The notes: generated by a model not told the origin, from the sequence alone. A DNA stretch of 64,000 bases from Calycina herbarum (GCA_001414485.1 LLEY01000200.1:1-64000), one strand, 5' to 3'. Positions 12,644-23,639 are shown, counted from the first letter of the stretch. Made by a program: numbers and translations.

Positions 12644-13387
12644 GGTGAAGTTGCGATAGCGCGAGTAGTGTAAATCGGTGGATGATTTTCTTCATTATGA
12701 ATAGAGAAAATTTTCCATGTTGCCTACAGCCTTATCGATGGATAACATCGCGGTTGAGATCTTGTGTAACCAGTGATGTGGGTTGGGCTATTTATAGGAA
12801 AACGTGACCTTTCTCTTTCAAAATTTAGATGGAGAGAAACAAGGCTGGTTTGCAATAAATAAGAAATAACGTAAGAGATTCAGTCATTTTTCTGAATTTT
12901 TGTCCATAGTAGCCCAGGATTGAAAGTGCGTTTCCAGAGAGTTAAGAATCAGAAACCTAATCTCTTTATTCTCCTAAATATCCCAAGACAATCGCTACGA
13001 TTGTCCAAGAGAACACCGAAAACAATGGCTGAACCGTTAACATTAGAGAAATATCCAGTTTATTATATAAATCCGATAGCTCCGGTTTTTTCTCCGAAAA
13101 CATCGCTTCGTCGTCGCGAGTTTCTCCCAATCGAGACTAGTACATCTCAAACATATGGATCTACAACACAAAAGAGTATCCTCATCATCGCGAGTACCCT
13201 CCTTTTGAGACTAGTAGCTCTATTCATTGAAAGATATATAAAACCATTGAAGTTCGCTTTCTACCTTTCTCGAAAAAACCATTGCAATTGCTCATCCCCA
13301 AAGACGGCCACACCACATCAAAACAACACACCACCTCAATTATCTCCTTATCCTCCTAAAATCCAACCCCCAAAAACAACACCAACA
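12644..13387. other. Divergent intergenic region with an open upstream frame
   Basis: This lies between the large minus-strand gene and the alpha/beta hydrolase on the plus strand, so it should hold both promoters. The frame of the hydrolase is open upstream to an ATG at 13025, which would add 121 residues including a hydrophobic segment near ILIIASTLLLRLVALF. I treat this as 5' leader or an alternative longer start rather than the main start. Confidence 0.45.
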
Positions 13388-14374
13388 ATGGCAACCACAA
13401 AAACCCCTCAATTCTACCACGCCCTCCAAGGCCTCGCCTCAAAACTCCCCGTCCCCTCACCAACACCCGTCCTCACACTCTCCCCCCTAACCCTCACAAC
13501 ACCCACCCGCCTCGTCCCCCTCCAACTCAAGCTCTCCGCTCCCAGCACCGGCACCTCCCTCCCTATAATACTCCTCTCCCATGGCCACGGCCAATCCAAC
13601 AACCTCTCCTCCCTAAACGGCTACGGCCCCCTAGTAAACTTCTGGGCCGCGCATGGATTCGCTGTTATCCAACCCACACATCTATCATCCAAGACTTTAA
13701 GTTTTCCGCCAGAAACAGAAGGCGCGCCGTTATTTTGGAGGGAGAGGGTTGAGGATATGAAAACCATCCTCGGCCAGGCCTCCGAAATCGAAGACTTAGC
13801 GCCGATGTTCAAAGGGAGATTGGATTGGACCCGCGTCGCAGTAGCCGGGCACTCAATGGGTGGGCAAACAGCAAGTGTTCTTCTAGGTCAACAGCTCGAT
13901 TTCCCAGAGGGGAGTGTGGATATGTATGAACCCTGTATCCGCGCCGGTCTTTTGTTAACACCGCCTGGGAACGGGAATGGGGGCAAGGATTTGAGTGCTT
14001 TTGCGTCAAACTTTTCATTTTTCAAATACTCCAATTTCAGTACCATGAAGACACCCACCCTTGTAGTTGTCGGCGACACAGACGTATCTCCGCATCTAAC
14101 AACCAGAGGCGCGGATTGGCATGCTGATCCTTATACGCTTGCGCCAGGACCGAAGAGTTTGTTGAATATTTGCGAGGGGGAGCATCTGCTAGGCGGGGTT
14201 TCTGGGTATGATGCTGGTGAGACTACAGATGAGAGTCTGGAAAAGGTGGGTGTTGTTCAGCGGTTAACGTGGGCGTATTTGTGGACGGCGTTGTATCCAG
14301 GGGATGGGGCGTGGCGTGAGGCGAAGAAAGCTTTGGAGGGACTGGATGGTTTGGGGAGTGTGGTGGAGAAGTGA
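13388..14374 (+). CDS. Alpha/beta-hydrolase (chlorophyllase/PAF-acetylhydrolase-like)
   Basis: From the ATG at 13388 (context CAACAATGG) the protein has 328 residues. It shows an alpha/beta-hydrolase core: an oxyanion strand ending LLSHGHG near 61-68, a nucleophile elbow GHSMGG with Ser156, a candidate acid Asp in VVVGDTDVSPH, and a late His in CEGEHLLGG. The arrangement resembles chlorophyllase/platelet-activating-factor acetylhydrolase-type esterases; the substrate is unknown. The frame is open further upstream; an in-frame ATG at 13025 would give a ~449-residue form with a hydrophobic, possibly membrane-anchoring N-terminus. I prefer the shorter start because the family core begins soon after it and the upstream segment is low-complexity. 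No intron is needed. Confidence 0.8.
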   Translation: MATTKTPQFYHALQGLASKLPVPSPTPVLTLSPLTLTTPTRLVPLQLKLSAPSTGTSLPIILLSHGHGQSNNLSSLNGYGPLVNFWAAHGFAVIQPTHLSSKTLSFPPETEGAPLFWRERVEDMKTILGQASEIEDLAPMFKGRLDWTRVAVAGHSMGGQTASVLLGQQLDFPEGSVDMYEPCIRAGLLLTPPGNGNGGKDLSAFASNFSFFKYSNFSTMKTPTLVVVGDTDVSPHLTTRGADWHADPYTLAPGPKSLLNICEGEHLLGGVSGYDAGETTDESLEKVGVVQRLTWAYLWTALYPGDGAWREAKKALEGLDGLGSVVEK

Positions 14375-15431
14375 AGAGTGGGCGGGGGATTTGATGGAGA
14401 GGGGGATGTAAGCGAGAAGGGTTGCTTGACTTTTTTGTTTCGTGGAATAGATCCCTAGTTGATAATTGGATGCAACGTATTTACCCTACCTTCGCAAGAC
14501 CCAGTAGACGATAGTATAATAAGAATGATTGAAATGACAGGATATTGATATATAAGTTAACGAGAGTAGTGTGCTGCAAATTGAACATAACAGTAATGAA
14601 GGGCCATCGCCAAATGAACGCTCTTAAAGAGAGCTATTAAGAGCAATGCAAACATTAAAATTGATTAGAGTAGAGGATCCAACCAGCAAGACTAGAAAAC
14701 AGGAGAATCACAGATCAAGAATCCCAAAAGCTTATCATTGTCGATAATTTTGCTCTTCCTGCTCACCTCCGCCGCGAACATGCTGTGCAAGGAAAAGAGT
14801 TTGAACATTACACCACATGTAGTTTTTTGAATATAATGACCAACCCTCGGCAACAATTTCGAGATTTAGCTATGTAGATAGGGTTACTCTTTCTCCCATC
14901 TACCTAGGTACTTCATATGATTATTATGATCATGTGACACCAGTTTCCTTGATGATGTCACGCAGCGTGACCAAAAGATGTTCAGTAAACAAAAAATGAT
15001 TACTGAACATTTCGCTACCGGTAGCATGGTCATTTCTTTATCGCCGATATATCACCATTGTCCAAAGTAGGCAATTTTGATGAGGCTTTTTGATCATGAA
15101 ATGAAAGGGAACCCTCGGTAGCTGCAACATGAATTGTAAGCACAGATTGATAATGAGTTGAATTGCAAATAATGTGTCGAGGGACAAATAATGTATCGAG
15201 AGAGTAGGAGAAAGTTATATAAAGGAGAAAGGAAAGACGGTCGTTATGGCCATCTACAACTCAACTCATTCACATCTTCTTCTTTCTATCAGAACTACTT
15301 GATCAATTTCCAAACTGAAGTTTCACTTGAATTACTTCACTCTGATACCAACTACCACAAACACCAATCCCCAACAACAACAACAACCATCAATCCAATA
15401 CACACCAAAAAATTACAAACCAAAACCAACA
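14375..15431. other. Intergenic region upstream of the GRE2-like gene
   Basis: No gene is visible in this stretch of about 1 kb. The right part carries CA-rich, CAACAA-type sequence just before the next ATG, typical of a fungal 5' leader. A short near-repeat, AATGTGTCGAG and AATGTATCGAG, lies at about 15171-15200. Confidence 0.45.
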
Positions 15432-16478
15432 ATGTCAGGTGAACTCATCCTCATCACCGGGGGCACTGGCCTCATCGGTATCAAGACCATCCAACTCGCC
15501 CTAAAAGCCGGCTACTCAATCCGCGCAGCCGTCCGCTCCCAAGCCAAAGCCGATGCCGTACTCGCAACACCAACCGTCAAATCGCTCAATCCAGGCTCGC
15601 GATTGACCTTCGTCATCGTCCCAGACATCGTTGCCGACAATGCCTACGACGAAGCCGTCAAAGGAGTAAAATACGTCCTCCACCTCGCATCCCCCGTCAT
15701 CAAAGGCGAAGGCTTCACACCCGATCAATACGAAAGTGAACTCGTCGCCCCGGCGTTGAAGGCAACGACTTCGATCCTCGAATCGGCGTATAAAACCAAG
15801 GGGGTGAAGAGGGTGGTTATTACTTCTTCCGGGGTGGCTATTATTCCTTGGAGGGAGTTTATTGAGGTGGAGGTTGATACAGTATTCAACGATCAATATC
15901 AGATCCCCTTCCCCGCTGGTCCTTACGGAAATGCATTTGAAGCCTACGCCGCGAGCAAAGTCCGGGCTCTTATTGCGACGAAGGAGTTTATCGCAAGAAA
16001 CAAGCCGGAATGGGATGTTATTAACATCATGCCTGGTTTTGTGGTTGGGGATAATGAGATGGTTACTGAAGCCGAGAAAGTCAATGATGGGACTGTGAGT
16101 GCGGCTTTTGCGCAGGTTCTTGGGAAAGATAGTGGATGGGGAGCGGTTCCTAGTACTAGTGTACATGTTGCTGATGTTGCGCGTCTTCATGTTGAGGCTT
16201 TGAATCCGGGGATTGAGGGAGGAGAGAACTTTTTGGCTATTTCTGAGGGGGAACGGGGGACGGTTTGGGAGGAGGCGAAGGAGATTGTGGATCGCAACTT
16301 CCCGGAAGCCGTCAAGAAGGGCATCCTGCCAAATGATGGACCTGCGAAGACCAAGAGGACTAAGACTGATGCCAGTCGCACGGAGGAGGTCTTTGGATTC
16401 AAGTTCTTGAGCTATGAGGAGCAGGTGAAGAGTGTTGTGAAGCAATACTTGACACTGCTTGGGGAGGCTGTAGCTTGA
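15432..16478 (+). CDS. Extended short-chain reductase, GRE2 / cinnamoyl-CoA-reductase-like
   Basis: The 348-residue protein starts at ATG 15432 (CAACAATGTC). The open frame continues upstream only to a TTG and encodes low-complexity Gln/Pro sequence, so it is leader. It has the NAD(P)-binding motif GGTGLIG at residues 10-16, a conserved Ser region TSSG at 131-134, and the catalytic pair Y162/K166 in YAASK, which defines extended SDRs of the GRE2/dihydroflavonol-reductase/cinnamoyl-CoA-reductase type. These enzymes reduce carbonyl groups with NADPH in the cytosol; the natural substrate here is not known. It is an intact, single-exon gene with no cluster partners nearby. Confidence 0.88.
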   Translation: MSGELILITGGTGLIGIKTIQLALKAGYSIRAAVRSQAKADAVLATPTVKSLNPGSRLTFVIVPDIVADNAYDEAVKGVKYVLHLASPVIKGEGFTPDQYESELVAPALKATTSILESAYKTKGVKRVVITSSGVAIIPWREFIEVEVDTVFNDQYQIPFPAGPYGNAFEAYAASKVRALIATKEFIARNKPEWDVINIMPGFVVGDNEMVTEAEKVNDGTVSAAFAQVLGKDSGWGAVPSTSVHVADVARLHVEALNPGIEGGENFLAISEGERGTVWEEAKEIVDRNFPEAVKKGILPNDGPAKTKRTKTDASRTEEVFGFKFLSYEEQVKSVVKQYLTLLGEAVA

Positions 16479-16784
16479 GCTGTGGATAGGAGGTTTGCGG
16501 AATTTGAGAAATGTGTGACCTGAAGGAGAATAATTAGCTACCTAGAAAATACATGATGATTCAATGGATCCTGTTTTAGACTTGGCCTTGTGAATTGATC
16601 GTGTTGAAGAGAAGTGTGGAGGTGTTGTTGAAGATTGCGACAACCAACAATTTTGTGGGCACCTACGGAATAAACCCGGAGCTTTGAGCTTCCCCTGTAA
16701 CCCTCAAGGTCAGCCAGATTTATTTCGCAAACCCTCAACACCAAAACTTCCCCCCCGTTCCAAAAACACCAATCAATCGCAATC

Positions 16785-17799
16785 ATGTCCTGGTTCTGGT
16801 CCAAACCCTCCGAACAAGACCCCTCCTCCAAAAAAGATGCCCTCCGCGACCTCGATCCCAGCCTCCGCGACTTCCTAAAAAAAGAAGCCCCATCAAAATA
16901 CGAATCCTCAACAACACCCCGTCCCCCTCCAGAAGAAATCTCCAAATCTGTCGCTCCTCCCCCATCAAAACCCAAAACCCCCGCAGTCCCCTCGAAATCC
17001 CTCTACCAAGATGGACGCTACGCCGATCTCTGGAAAACCTACAAACCCCTCGAAGACGTAGAAGCCGAGGGAAAATCCGACCAAGAAAAAATGATGGACG
17101 TCCTGGAAGGTTATAAATCCCGCCGCGCAGAGATTGGGCGGATTGCCCTGGAAAATTGCGCGCTGGAGCAGACGGAGGTTAGTGATTGTTTTCGGGCGGG
17201 GAAGTGGGCTGCTAAGGCTACGATGTGTCGGGAGGAGAACCGGAGGTTTGATAGGTGTTATATGATGCAATCGGTAAGTGAATGGTGGTTGATGGTTAGA
17301 TTGATGAAGACTAATTTATGTGCTGGGGTAGAAATTCTTGAAAGCGCTGGGATATCTATCAACCTACGATCGAACAGGCGAAGAGGACGAGCGAATACAA
17401 ATGCAAGCCGATACCCTATACCACCGAATGCTAGACCAAGAAAAGGCAATCGAGAAAGCGAAAGAAGAAGGTCTACCACCTCCAGCATTCCCTCCACTAC
17501 TATCGGCCCCGAAAAAGAGAGTCGATACGGACAATCCCACGGGCAAGCAAGATGCGGTCGAGATCTCGGATTTGCGGGAGAGAATACAAGCGCCTTTGAA
17601 GAAGAAACTTGCCACGTTAGAGGGTGAGGAGAGGGAATTGACGGAGAACGCTATGAAGGCTGAGATTGCTGCCGGTGCTCAGGTTGCGAAACGGCTGGAT
17701 GTTATTAATAGTAAGCAGGAGGAGGAGAGGAGGATACGGAAGGAACAAGGAAGGGAGACGATTGCGGATAGGATTGCTTCGTCGTTTAGGTCGAAATGA
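16785..17799 (+). CDS. Twin Cx9C (CHCH / Cmc1-like) mitochondrial protein
   Basis: Two exons, 16785-17273 and 17332-17799, are joined across a 58-nt intron (GTAAGT donor, TAG acceptor) to give 318 residues. The signature is a twin Cx9C motif: C125-x9-C135 and C148-x9-C158, the pattern of proteins oxidised by Mia40 in the mitochondrial intermembrane space. The surrounding residues recall the Cmc1/COX-assembly family. The N-terminus is Pro/Ser/Lys-rich and the long C-terminus is charged and probably coiled-coil (runs of Glu/Lys/Arg, residues about 175-318). This makes the protein much longer than minimal Cmc1 proteins (about 100 residues). A role in respiratory-complex assembly or inner-membrane organisation is inferred from the motif only. 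Confidence 0.82.
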
Positions 17800-19087
17800 T
17801 GAATTTTATTTTGGGGCATAATTGCGGCCATATTGCGATGTCCTCTGTCGATTTGAGAATCAACGTCTCTCAAAATTCTCCAGGACATGCTCGACCACCA
17901 TATTCCACTCCACTCAGACGGGGCTTTCAGAGCACATTGAAGACAGAGAATTGGCTGCTTGTACAAAAGAACAGTAACATTATTCCTTCCGGGCTTTTCT
18001 CCGATTTTGTGGGTTTTTAGTAGGATGGGTATACAAACAACTATTCTCTTTTTGTTTAAAGCCAGTCCGCTTTCCAATCTCACCATGATTTCTACAAGGT
18101 CAAGACAGCTTGGAATCTGAAGGCAATGTTAGGCCAAGTCACCTAGCTCGAAGGCCAAGGAAGCTTTGTTTTTATAAGGATGTTCAAGTGCAAGTGTCGT
18201 CTTTCTAATACGTGGTTCACTGAATTTTATGCTACAAAATCTGTTTCTATACTTTGGAGTTGTGTAACTTTCCAAGCTTAATCGGGGAAATGTGCTTCTT
18301 CTTATTGCCTTACGAGCTTTACCAAAAGATCCTCAACGCATTACGAGATTATAATTTGTCTTCGATATACTTCTAAGTTCACTCTCCCAGTTTCCCTGCC
18401 TATAGGTCGATTGAATGACAATTTCGCTGGAAAACAGCAGTTTTATTCTTTGCTATAGCCTTGGTTATATCCTCTTACTAGCAGAAAAACTTGCTTTTCT
18501 ATTCTAATTGTCTCTTAGAATCCCATATTTGTCGTCGAGTCGAGCATCAAAGCCTAGACAATGTGGCGCTGCTAAATGATAGATGTATACGTTTGAAGAG
18601 ATAGATACCTTCGGCTTCTATCAACTATTTCGTACCCGATTATGTGATATTATACGATTGTTATCATTGATTCTCTACCGCGAAACTCGTTACTTGCGGC
18701 TCCGTGATCTGTAGATTGGAAACTCCCGTTCTTCTGCTTTGCCCAAAGTACGAGTATGCTCCCACAGCTATGACTAAATTTCATATTACGAGAACTTCAA
18801 TGCGATTCGTTGTCTCGTAAAATCAAGTTCGCAGTTAACGGACTTATAAATTACCTGAATAGGGAAAAGTACGGAGTTATCTCCTCAACTCCTTTTAGGA
18901 ATTTGTTTACTATGTCCGATGAGAAGAGAACAAGAGAAGTATATAAGATCTTGAGATCCCTCGTCTAAATGTAAAAAAGCAAAGTAGTTGAATCATTCAC
19001 GAGTTCGACCCTATAGTAAAACACTCACTTCTCCTCGTTTCGAGATTTCAAATCCATCGAACAAAGAAAAGCACAAACATCAAGAAA
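17800..19087. other. Intergenic region, no gene seen
   Basis: This 1.3-kb stretch holds no frame that I can support as coding and no recognisable RNA gene. It is moderately AT-rich and probably contains the 3' end of the twin-Cx9C gene and the promoter of the following dehydrogenase. Confidence 0.45.
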
Positions 19088-19908
19088 ATGGAGAGCAAAA
19101 CTACCATCCTCATCACAGGTAAGTACCTCTATTTCGACATGTAAAGTCCAAACTAACCCCAACACCAGGAGCGAACACAGGAATAGGCTACCACACAGCC
19201 CTCCTCCTCTCCTCCACTCCAACCTACCACCTCATCCTCAGCGCCCGCACCGAAGAAAAAGGCGCCTCAGCAATCCGCTCAATCAAAAAAGAAAACCCCT
19301 CGGCAGCAGCGACCCTCTCAAACATCGTCCTCGAACTAACAGACCACTCAACAATCACCGCTGCCGCTGAAAAAATCACCCAGGACTTCGATCACTTAGA
19401 CGTTTTGATCAATAATGCAGGTCTGATTTCAAAAAAAGAGAACCAGCCCGAATTTTTAATTGAAAACATGAGAGAAACCTTCGAAACCAATATCTTTGGT
19501 ACCGCGGCCGTGACACAAACCCTTCTTCCCCTCCTCTTCCGATCGTCCTCTCCTCGCCTAATCAACGTCTCAACTGAGCTTGCATCTCTCACCGACCGCG
19601 CGAACCCGGATAATCAATTCTACGATATACCCTATATCGGATACAGAACGAGTAAAGCGGCGCTTAATATGTTTACGCTTTGTATACATAGACAGTATAA
19701 AGAGAGGGGATTGAAGGTTTGGACGTATTGTCCTGGGTATTCAACTACGGATTTAAGTCGGACTGGGAAGGAAGGTTACGAGGAGAGGGTTAGGAATGGA
19801 GCGAGGGGTCCGGAAGTTGGAGCAGGGGGTTTGGTTGAGATTGTTAGGGGGGAGAGGGATGGGGAAGTAGGCAAATTCATCAACAGGGAGGGGATTTTTA
19901 AGTGGTAA
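19088..19908 (+). CDS. Classical short-chain dehydrogenase/reductase (SDR)
   Basis: Exon 1 is 19088-19118 and exon 2 is 19169-19908, separated by a 50-nt intron (GTAAGT donor, CAG acceptor, CTAAC branch site) that splits the cofactor-binding motif. The spliced 256-residue protein has TGANTGIG at residues 10-17, NNAG at 92-95, a catalytic Ser about 145 (NVSTELAS), and Y169/K173 in YRTSK: a complete SDR set. It is likely a cytosolic NADP-dependent oxidoreductase of unknown substrate. It is the last intact gene before the transposon block: RIP-like AT-rich DNA begins about 130 bp downstream. Confidence 0.88.
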
Positions 19909-20659
19909 GCGGGGGGGAGAAGTTAGGATGGTGGGTTTTAGGGGCCTGTGTATGGGAGTAGGATTTTGTGTTTATTGAGATAAGAGTGATGTTATAAGAT
20001 GAAGATATTTTTGAGACCTAGTCTATATACTCTAAGGCTACAGTAGCGAGAGCTTTAGTAAATAAACCAACGATGACTTTTATATACAGTTTAATAATCT
20101 GCTATTATATTACTAATATAAGTAATATTTTAGAAGTAAACTGCTAGGAATTATTAAGAGATAATAATTAAAACTTAGATACTATCTCTACTCTCTTCTC
20201 TTCTCTTCTCTTCTCTTCTCTTCTCTTCTCTCTCTCTCTCTCTCTTCTTTATTATAAAAAATAAGTAAACTATTAGCTAAGAAAATATTTATTAGTATAA
20301 CTTGGTTATAAATCTGTCTAGTTACATATACGTATTATATTCTCTATAACTATTCTAGGTACTCGAAGTACGACTATTTATGCTTATGCTAGCGTGGTAC
20401 TAGCGTGCTAGTCACGTGGATGGATATGAGTCAGAGGCTCATTCACCTATATAACAACACTGGCAACTTCCTAAAAGGTAGTAGTCCTCTGTAACGAGAG
20501 CGCAGTGCTCAAATCGGTCACATCAATCCATCTATAATCCAACCAATCAAAATCCTCCCTTCGTATTCCTGACCAATAAGAGCGCTCTATCCAGCGTCTT
20601 ATTCTAGTAACAAATTCCCTTTACTTCTACCACCACCGTCGTTAATATCTCCCACAACC
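19909..20659. other. Boundary into RIP-affected repeat block
   Basis: After about 20,040 the sequence becomes strongly AT-rich with TA-dense, stop-filled frames. It contains a pyrimidine microsatellite and no supportable gene. It appears to run into the 3' end of the copia-like remnant that follows. Confidence 0.55.
20187..20249. repeat. (CTTCT)n / (CT)n microsatellite
   Basis: A pure pyrimidine tract is visible: about nine CTTCT-type units followed by a run of CT dinucleotides. It lies in AT-rich non-coding DNA. Confidence 0.9.
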
Positions 20660-21054
20660 ACTTCGTCTCTCTCAACCTATTCCGTGACTTTAACAGTAAT
20701 CTTATTCGTATTAATCAGCCGGGTCAAAGCATCACAAGCTATAGCTTTGGTCATAGCGTCTATAGGATTACTGTCTCCATCGATCTATTTAACTTCCGAT
20801 ATCTCGCGTCTCTCGTAGGCTTGTCTTAGACACATAATATCGATTATTAAACGCTTCTCCTTAGTAGTGCCAAGCTTTACCAGACACTCGTAAACACCTT
20901 TAGAGTCGGTGCAAATAACAAGTAGAATCTTAATCTTAAGTATCGATTCTATCATAGATTTAATAACTTCTGCTATATCGAAACTGTTACTTAAAGCGTA
21001 TAATTCAGCTACTAGAATACTTCTAGTAACTCTCTTACACTTAGTAGAGGACTG

Positions 21055-21387
21055 TGTAACGGCACGAAACGGATACTACTACAAAAGAGGCATATGGAAG
21101 TGCGTTCGATAGAATGACATATCCGAATACTAGGCTCTGATACGAAGGAAAAGACCAAATTAGTCTTTCCTCAAGAGAGAGTGAGAGCATCTATATACAA
21201 GAGGGCCGGACAATAACAAAAGTCCGTACCGATTCGTTCTGACAGTCCTGAAACCAAAACTGTACCGTAATCCTGTTCCGTGCACTCGGTATCCACCGTT
21301 CTATAACCATCTGTACCGTACCATACTCGGCACGTATTCTTGGCTGTTCCGATGGCTCGGCAATTCCATCAATAGCTGGCCATCACA
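21055..21387. repeat. 333-bp solo LTR with 5-bp TSD
   Basis: A 333-bp segment with TG...CA termini (TGTAACGG...CATCACA) is flanked by a perfect direct repeat GACTG (21050-21054 and 21388-21392) and interrupts the copia RNase H frame. No coding sequence is present, so I call it a solo LTR, the product of LTR-LTR recombination. It shows little sign of RIP compared with its surroundings. A TATCAGAGCC stretch (minus strand, near 21140) resembles an initiator-Met-tRNA primer-binding site, but the TSD marks the outer limits. Confidence 0.8.
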
Positions 21388-21534
21388 GACTGATAGACGA
21401 TATTACCATTATTAGCAGCGTCGGCTAATACAATTACGTATCTAATCTAGGAAGTGTAATCGTCGTTATTTATAAAGGAGGAATCGGCAAAAAGCATAAG
21501 CTTAAGCGAGGAGTGATCTAAAGTAATAAACTTA

Positions 21535-21597
21535 CGGAGGTACAGCGTGTATTAAAGGTAACCCCCCCCCTGCACCTGCATTAGCGAGTACAAACTA
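21535..21597. repeat. Left terminal inverted repeat of the Tc1-like element
   Basis: The sequence starting CGGAGGTACAGCG is matched in inverted orientation near 22940-22998, including the C-run and the CTGCACCTGCA motif. The inner limit is approximate. Confidence 0.75.
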
Positions 21598-21671
21598 CAC
21601 CTAATTAGGAAGTATCATTGAAGCAACATTTTAGACTTTATAAGGTTATTCCTATTACTATTATTCTAGTA

Positions 21672-22831
21672 CTTTGTAAATAGCCCATTTATATCAATTA
21701 CAGCCTAGTATCTATTATACATACTCTTAATAAGCTCTCTAAATGTAAACTCTCCTACTTTATCCTAGGCTTCCTTTACTACTACGTGGAGTCTATCGTA
21801 GCTTATATTCTTAGGATAATTGTCCTATAAGTAATTCTTTATAACGTGCTATACTCTCTCTATTAGGTTAAGATCAGGAGAGTATAGAGGCTAGAAGATA
21901 ACTATAATCCCTCGTTCTGCTAGGTCTTGTTTCGTTTCTCCTACTACATGCCCTGAAGCCCCGTCTTACATAAGTTGAAGCTCTATTCTATGATCCTGCT
22001 TTATCATACGTATATAACCGTCGATAACTAGAACAGTATATGCGCAATATGATTCCTAGCTGATGGTGCCCCAGTCCTTCTCCCAGAAGATTCCTTTAAG
22101 TAAGTTAGAATTTCTAACTTAGAAATAAAGACGAAATAGAGAAGAGGAAGAAGCTTACCTGGTCCTTGTATATGTCTATAGAAACAGCCGTAAAACATCC
22201 AACCTTTCTTCCTTTAATACTTCTCTACGATATAAGTAGGATCCCATTCCTCGCTAGGTCTTCTCGTAACCCAAGTTCTGATATGCTGTCCGCCTATAAT
22301 CCACGTCTCGTCTGTCTATAAGATATTATACCATTACTTAAGCGTCCACTTAATATGTTCTTGCGCCTAGGTCAACCTAAGTTGTCGGTTCTTCTCTGTA
22401 ATCGGAGGCTTACGTATTACAAGACGACGGTGGAAACCTTCTCGTAAGAGGGCATTGCGAATAGCATCTCTTTTAACTCCAAACTCGAGGACTTCTACAA
22501 GCTGCGCATATAACATCCGCCGGTTCTTTGAAGAAGCGTATACAAACTCCACCAGATCCTCTATCTAGGCCTACGTAAGAGCAGGTTTCGCTCCGACATT
22601 TCCCTTCTTACGAGGCGTAGCTTGCTGCGTACATGCCTTGCCTATCTGCCGTACTATATAGCCAAACTGGTCGTATATCTGTCTATAGGACTAACCGATA
22701 TCGTAGAAGAGCTTTATATTACGCTTTTGGTCTTGAGTAAGCTCTACAGCTCGTGGTTTTTTGATAGGAGGGTGTGTAATAGGGCTATAAGGGGCTACTG
22801 GTTCGTCGATAAGGTCGTACACACCCTCCAT
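21672..22831 (-). pseudogene. Tc1-like DDE transposase, inactivated
   Basis: The minus-strand frame from ATG 22831 reads as a Tc1-like transposase of about 385 codons. It shows an N-terminal DNA-binding region (ELTQDQKRNIKL), an HTH-type segment with REGFHRRLVIRKPPITEKNR, the first catalytic Asp in TDETW (about 22310), and the late YSPDLNLIERVW block (about 21870) with the DGASGH segment before it. Several in-frame TAG codons occur (for example after DIG and before TDETW), all explainable as CAG-to-TAG or TGG-to-TAG. This fits RIP and means the element cannot encode its own enzyme. Confidence 0.82.
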
Positions 22832-22937
22832 TCTGGCTAGAATAGAGGGCTTTTCGAGTAGTTTTTGAATAGTTTATAAGAGCTTCATCGAGGCTTCATT
22901 TTAGGGTAGATTTATTACAATAATAGGCTTAGAGTTA

Positions 22938-22998
22938 CGCCCCACCTGCAGGTGCAGGGGAGGGGGGGGGGTTATCTTTAATACACGCTGTACCTCCG
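22938..22998. repeat. Right terminal inverted repeat of the Tc1-like element
   Basis: This is the inverted counterpart of the left terminal repeat, ending CGCTGTACCTCCG, with a G-run of ten bases in the subterminal part. The inner limit is approximate. Confidence 0.75.
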
Positions 22999-23194
22999 TA
23001 AGTCTACGCTCGGCATTCTCTATTTGCTACTATAGAACCTTGTTCAAAGCTTTAACGTCTTTTAGAAGTAGATCAGTCGACTAGGCGGCAAAAGACAGTG
23101 TAAAGGCTGCTTCCGGTTATGATACAGTTGTAAGATAGGCTGCTTAAGCTCGCTATATAGTAAATTAATCTCTTATAGTAACGTTATAGCGTAC

Positions 23195-23639
23195 TGTCAC
23201 GAACCACGGTATGCGTGGTAAGTAGTCTAGACGGCGTTCTGACAGGACAAGGCATAACATCCAGGAATGGAAGGTAACACAGGAGGAAATCAGTAATGCG
23301 AAGGGCATTTGGGGATTTCAGGATCTCACTGTTGTGGTAATGTTGGAAGTCACGTGCGGTCATGTGACGTGATCGCCTACATCGCTCTGATTGCCTTGAT
23401 CGCGAGCGATGTAAGCGATGTAATTAGGATGAAGGTTCTATATAAGACTAGTACGTCTGCTATTAGATAGGAGCTTCGTGCTTAACTTTAGTTATTAATC
23501 TTATTATCTTATTTGATATCTTTAATATAAGTAACGAGTTTACTTCTAAGTAAATAATCTAGCGTATCTATACTTCTTACCTATATACTAACCTTCGAGA
23601 CTTAGTTATCTTTATTTAGTTCGTTTAAGTTTCGTTATA
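23195..23639 (+). repeat. Element A 5' LTR (445 bp)
   Basis: It starts TGTCACGAACCACGG and ends TTCGTTATA (probably TTCGTTACA before RIP). The first ~200 bp are nearly identical to the 3' LTR at 43437; the rest is RIP-like with C-to-T changes. It has fewer copies of the internal 9-bp GCGAGCGAY unit than the 3' LTR. Confidence 0.85.

Larger units (their letters stand above)
21535..22998 (-). mobile_element. Tc1/mariner-type DNA transposon with TA duplication
   Basis: A 1,464-bp element is flanked by TA (21533-21534 and 22999-23000) and bounded by inverted repeats starting CGGAGGTACAGCGTGTATTAAAG. The repeats are followed on both sides by a subterminal C/G homopolymer run of about nine to ten bases and CCTGCACCTGCA-type sequence. 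It encodes a decayed Tc1-like transposase on the minus strand and interrupts the copia remnant between R-L-K and F-I-T. Removing it and one TA restores the copia frame across the junction. Confidence 0.85.
20660..23194 (-). mobile_element. Ty1/copia remnant (RNase H region), twice interrupted
   Basis: Three minus-strand pieces join into the end of a copia polyprotein. 23194-22999 encodes FTLSFAA...DVKALNK and QIENAERRLK. 21534-21388 continues with FITLDHSSLKLMLFADSSF. 21049-20660 gives VTRSILVAELYAL, CTDSKGVYECLVKLGTT, CLRQAYERREISEVK and DGDSNPIDAMTK, the RNase H region. A Tc1-like transposon and a solo LTR separate the pieces. In-frame stops replace Trp or Gln codons (for example VK-stop-IDG, where family members have Trp), as expected from RIP. 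The upstream RT part is missing: the piece ends abruptly at the LTR at 23195 and does not resume after the gypsy nest at 43899. Confidence 0.78.

Noticed and set aside
15327..15431. N-terminal 35-residue extension of the GRE2-like reductase
   Set aside because: It begins at TTG and encodes low-complexity leader sequence; the Rossmann fold starts right after the ATG at 15432.
15516..16445. Long open frame antisense to the GRE2-like reductase
   Set aside because: It is a shadow of a well-supported gene and has no recognisable domain.
21126..21150. TATCAGAGCC sequence as a copia primer-binding site marking the end of an LTR
   Set aside because: The GACTG duplication flanks the whole 333-bp segment, so the LTR limits lie outside this motif; the similarity may be fortuitous.
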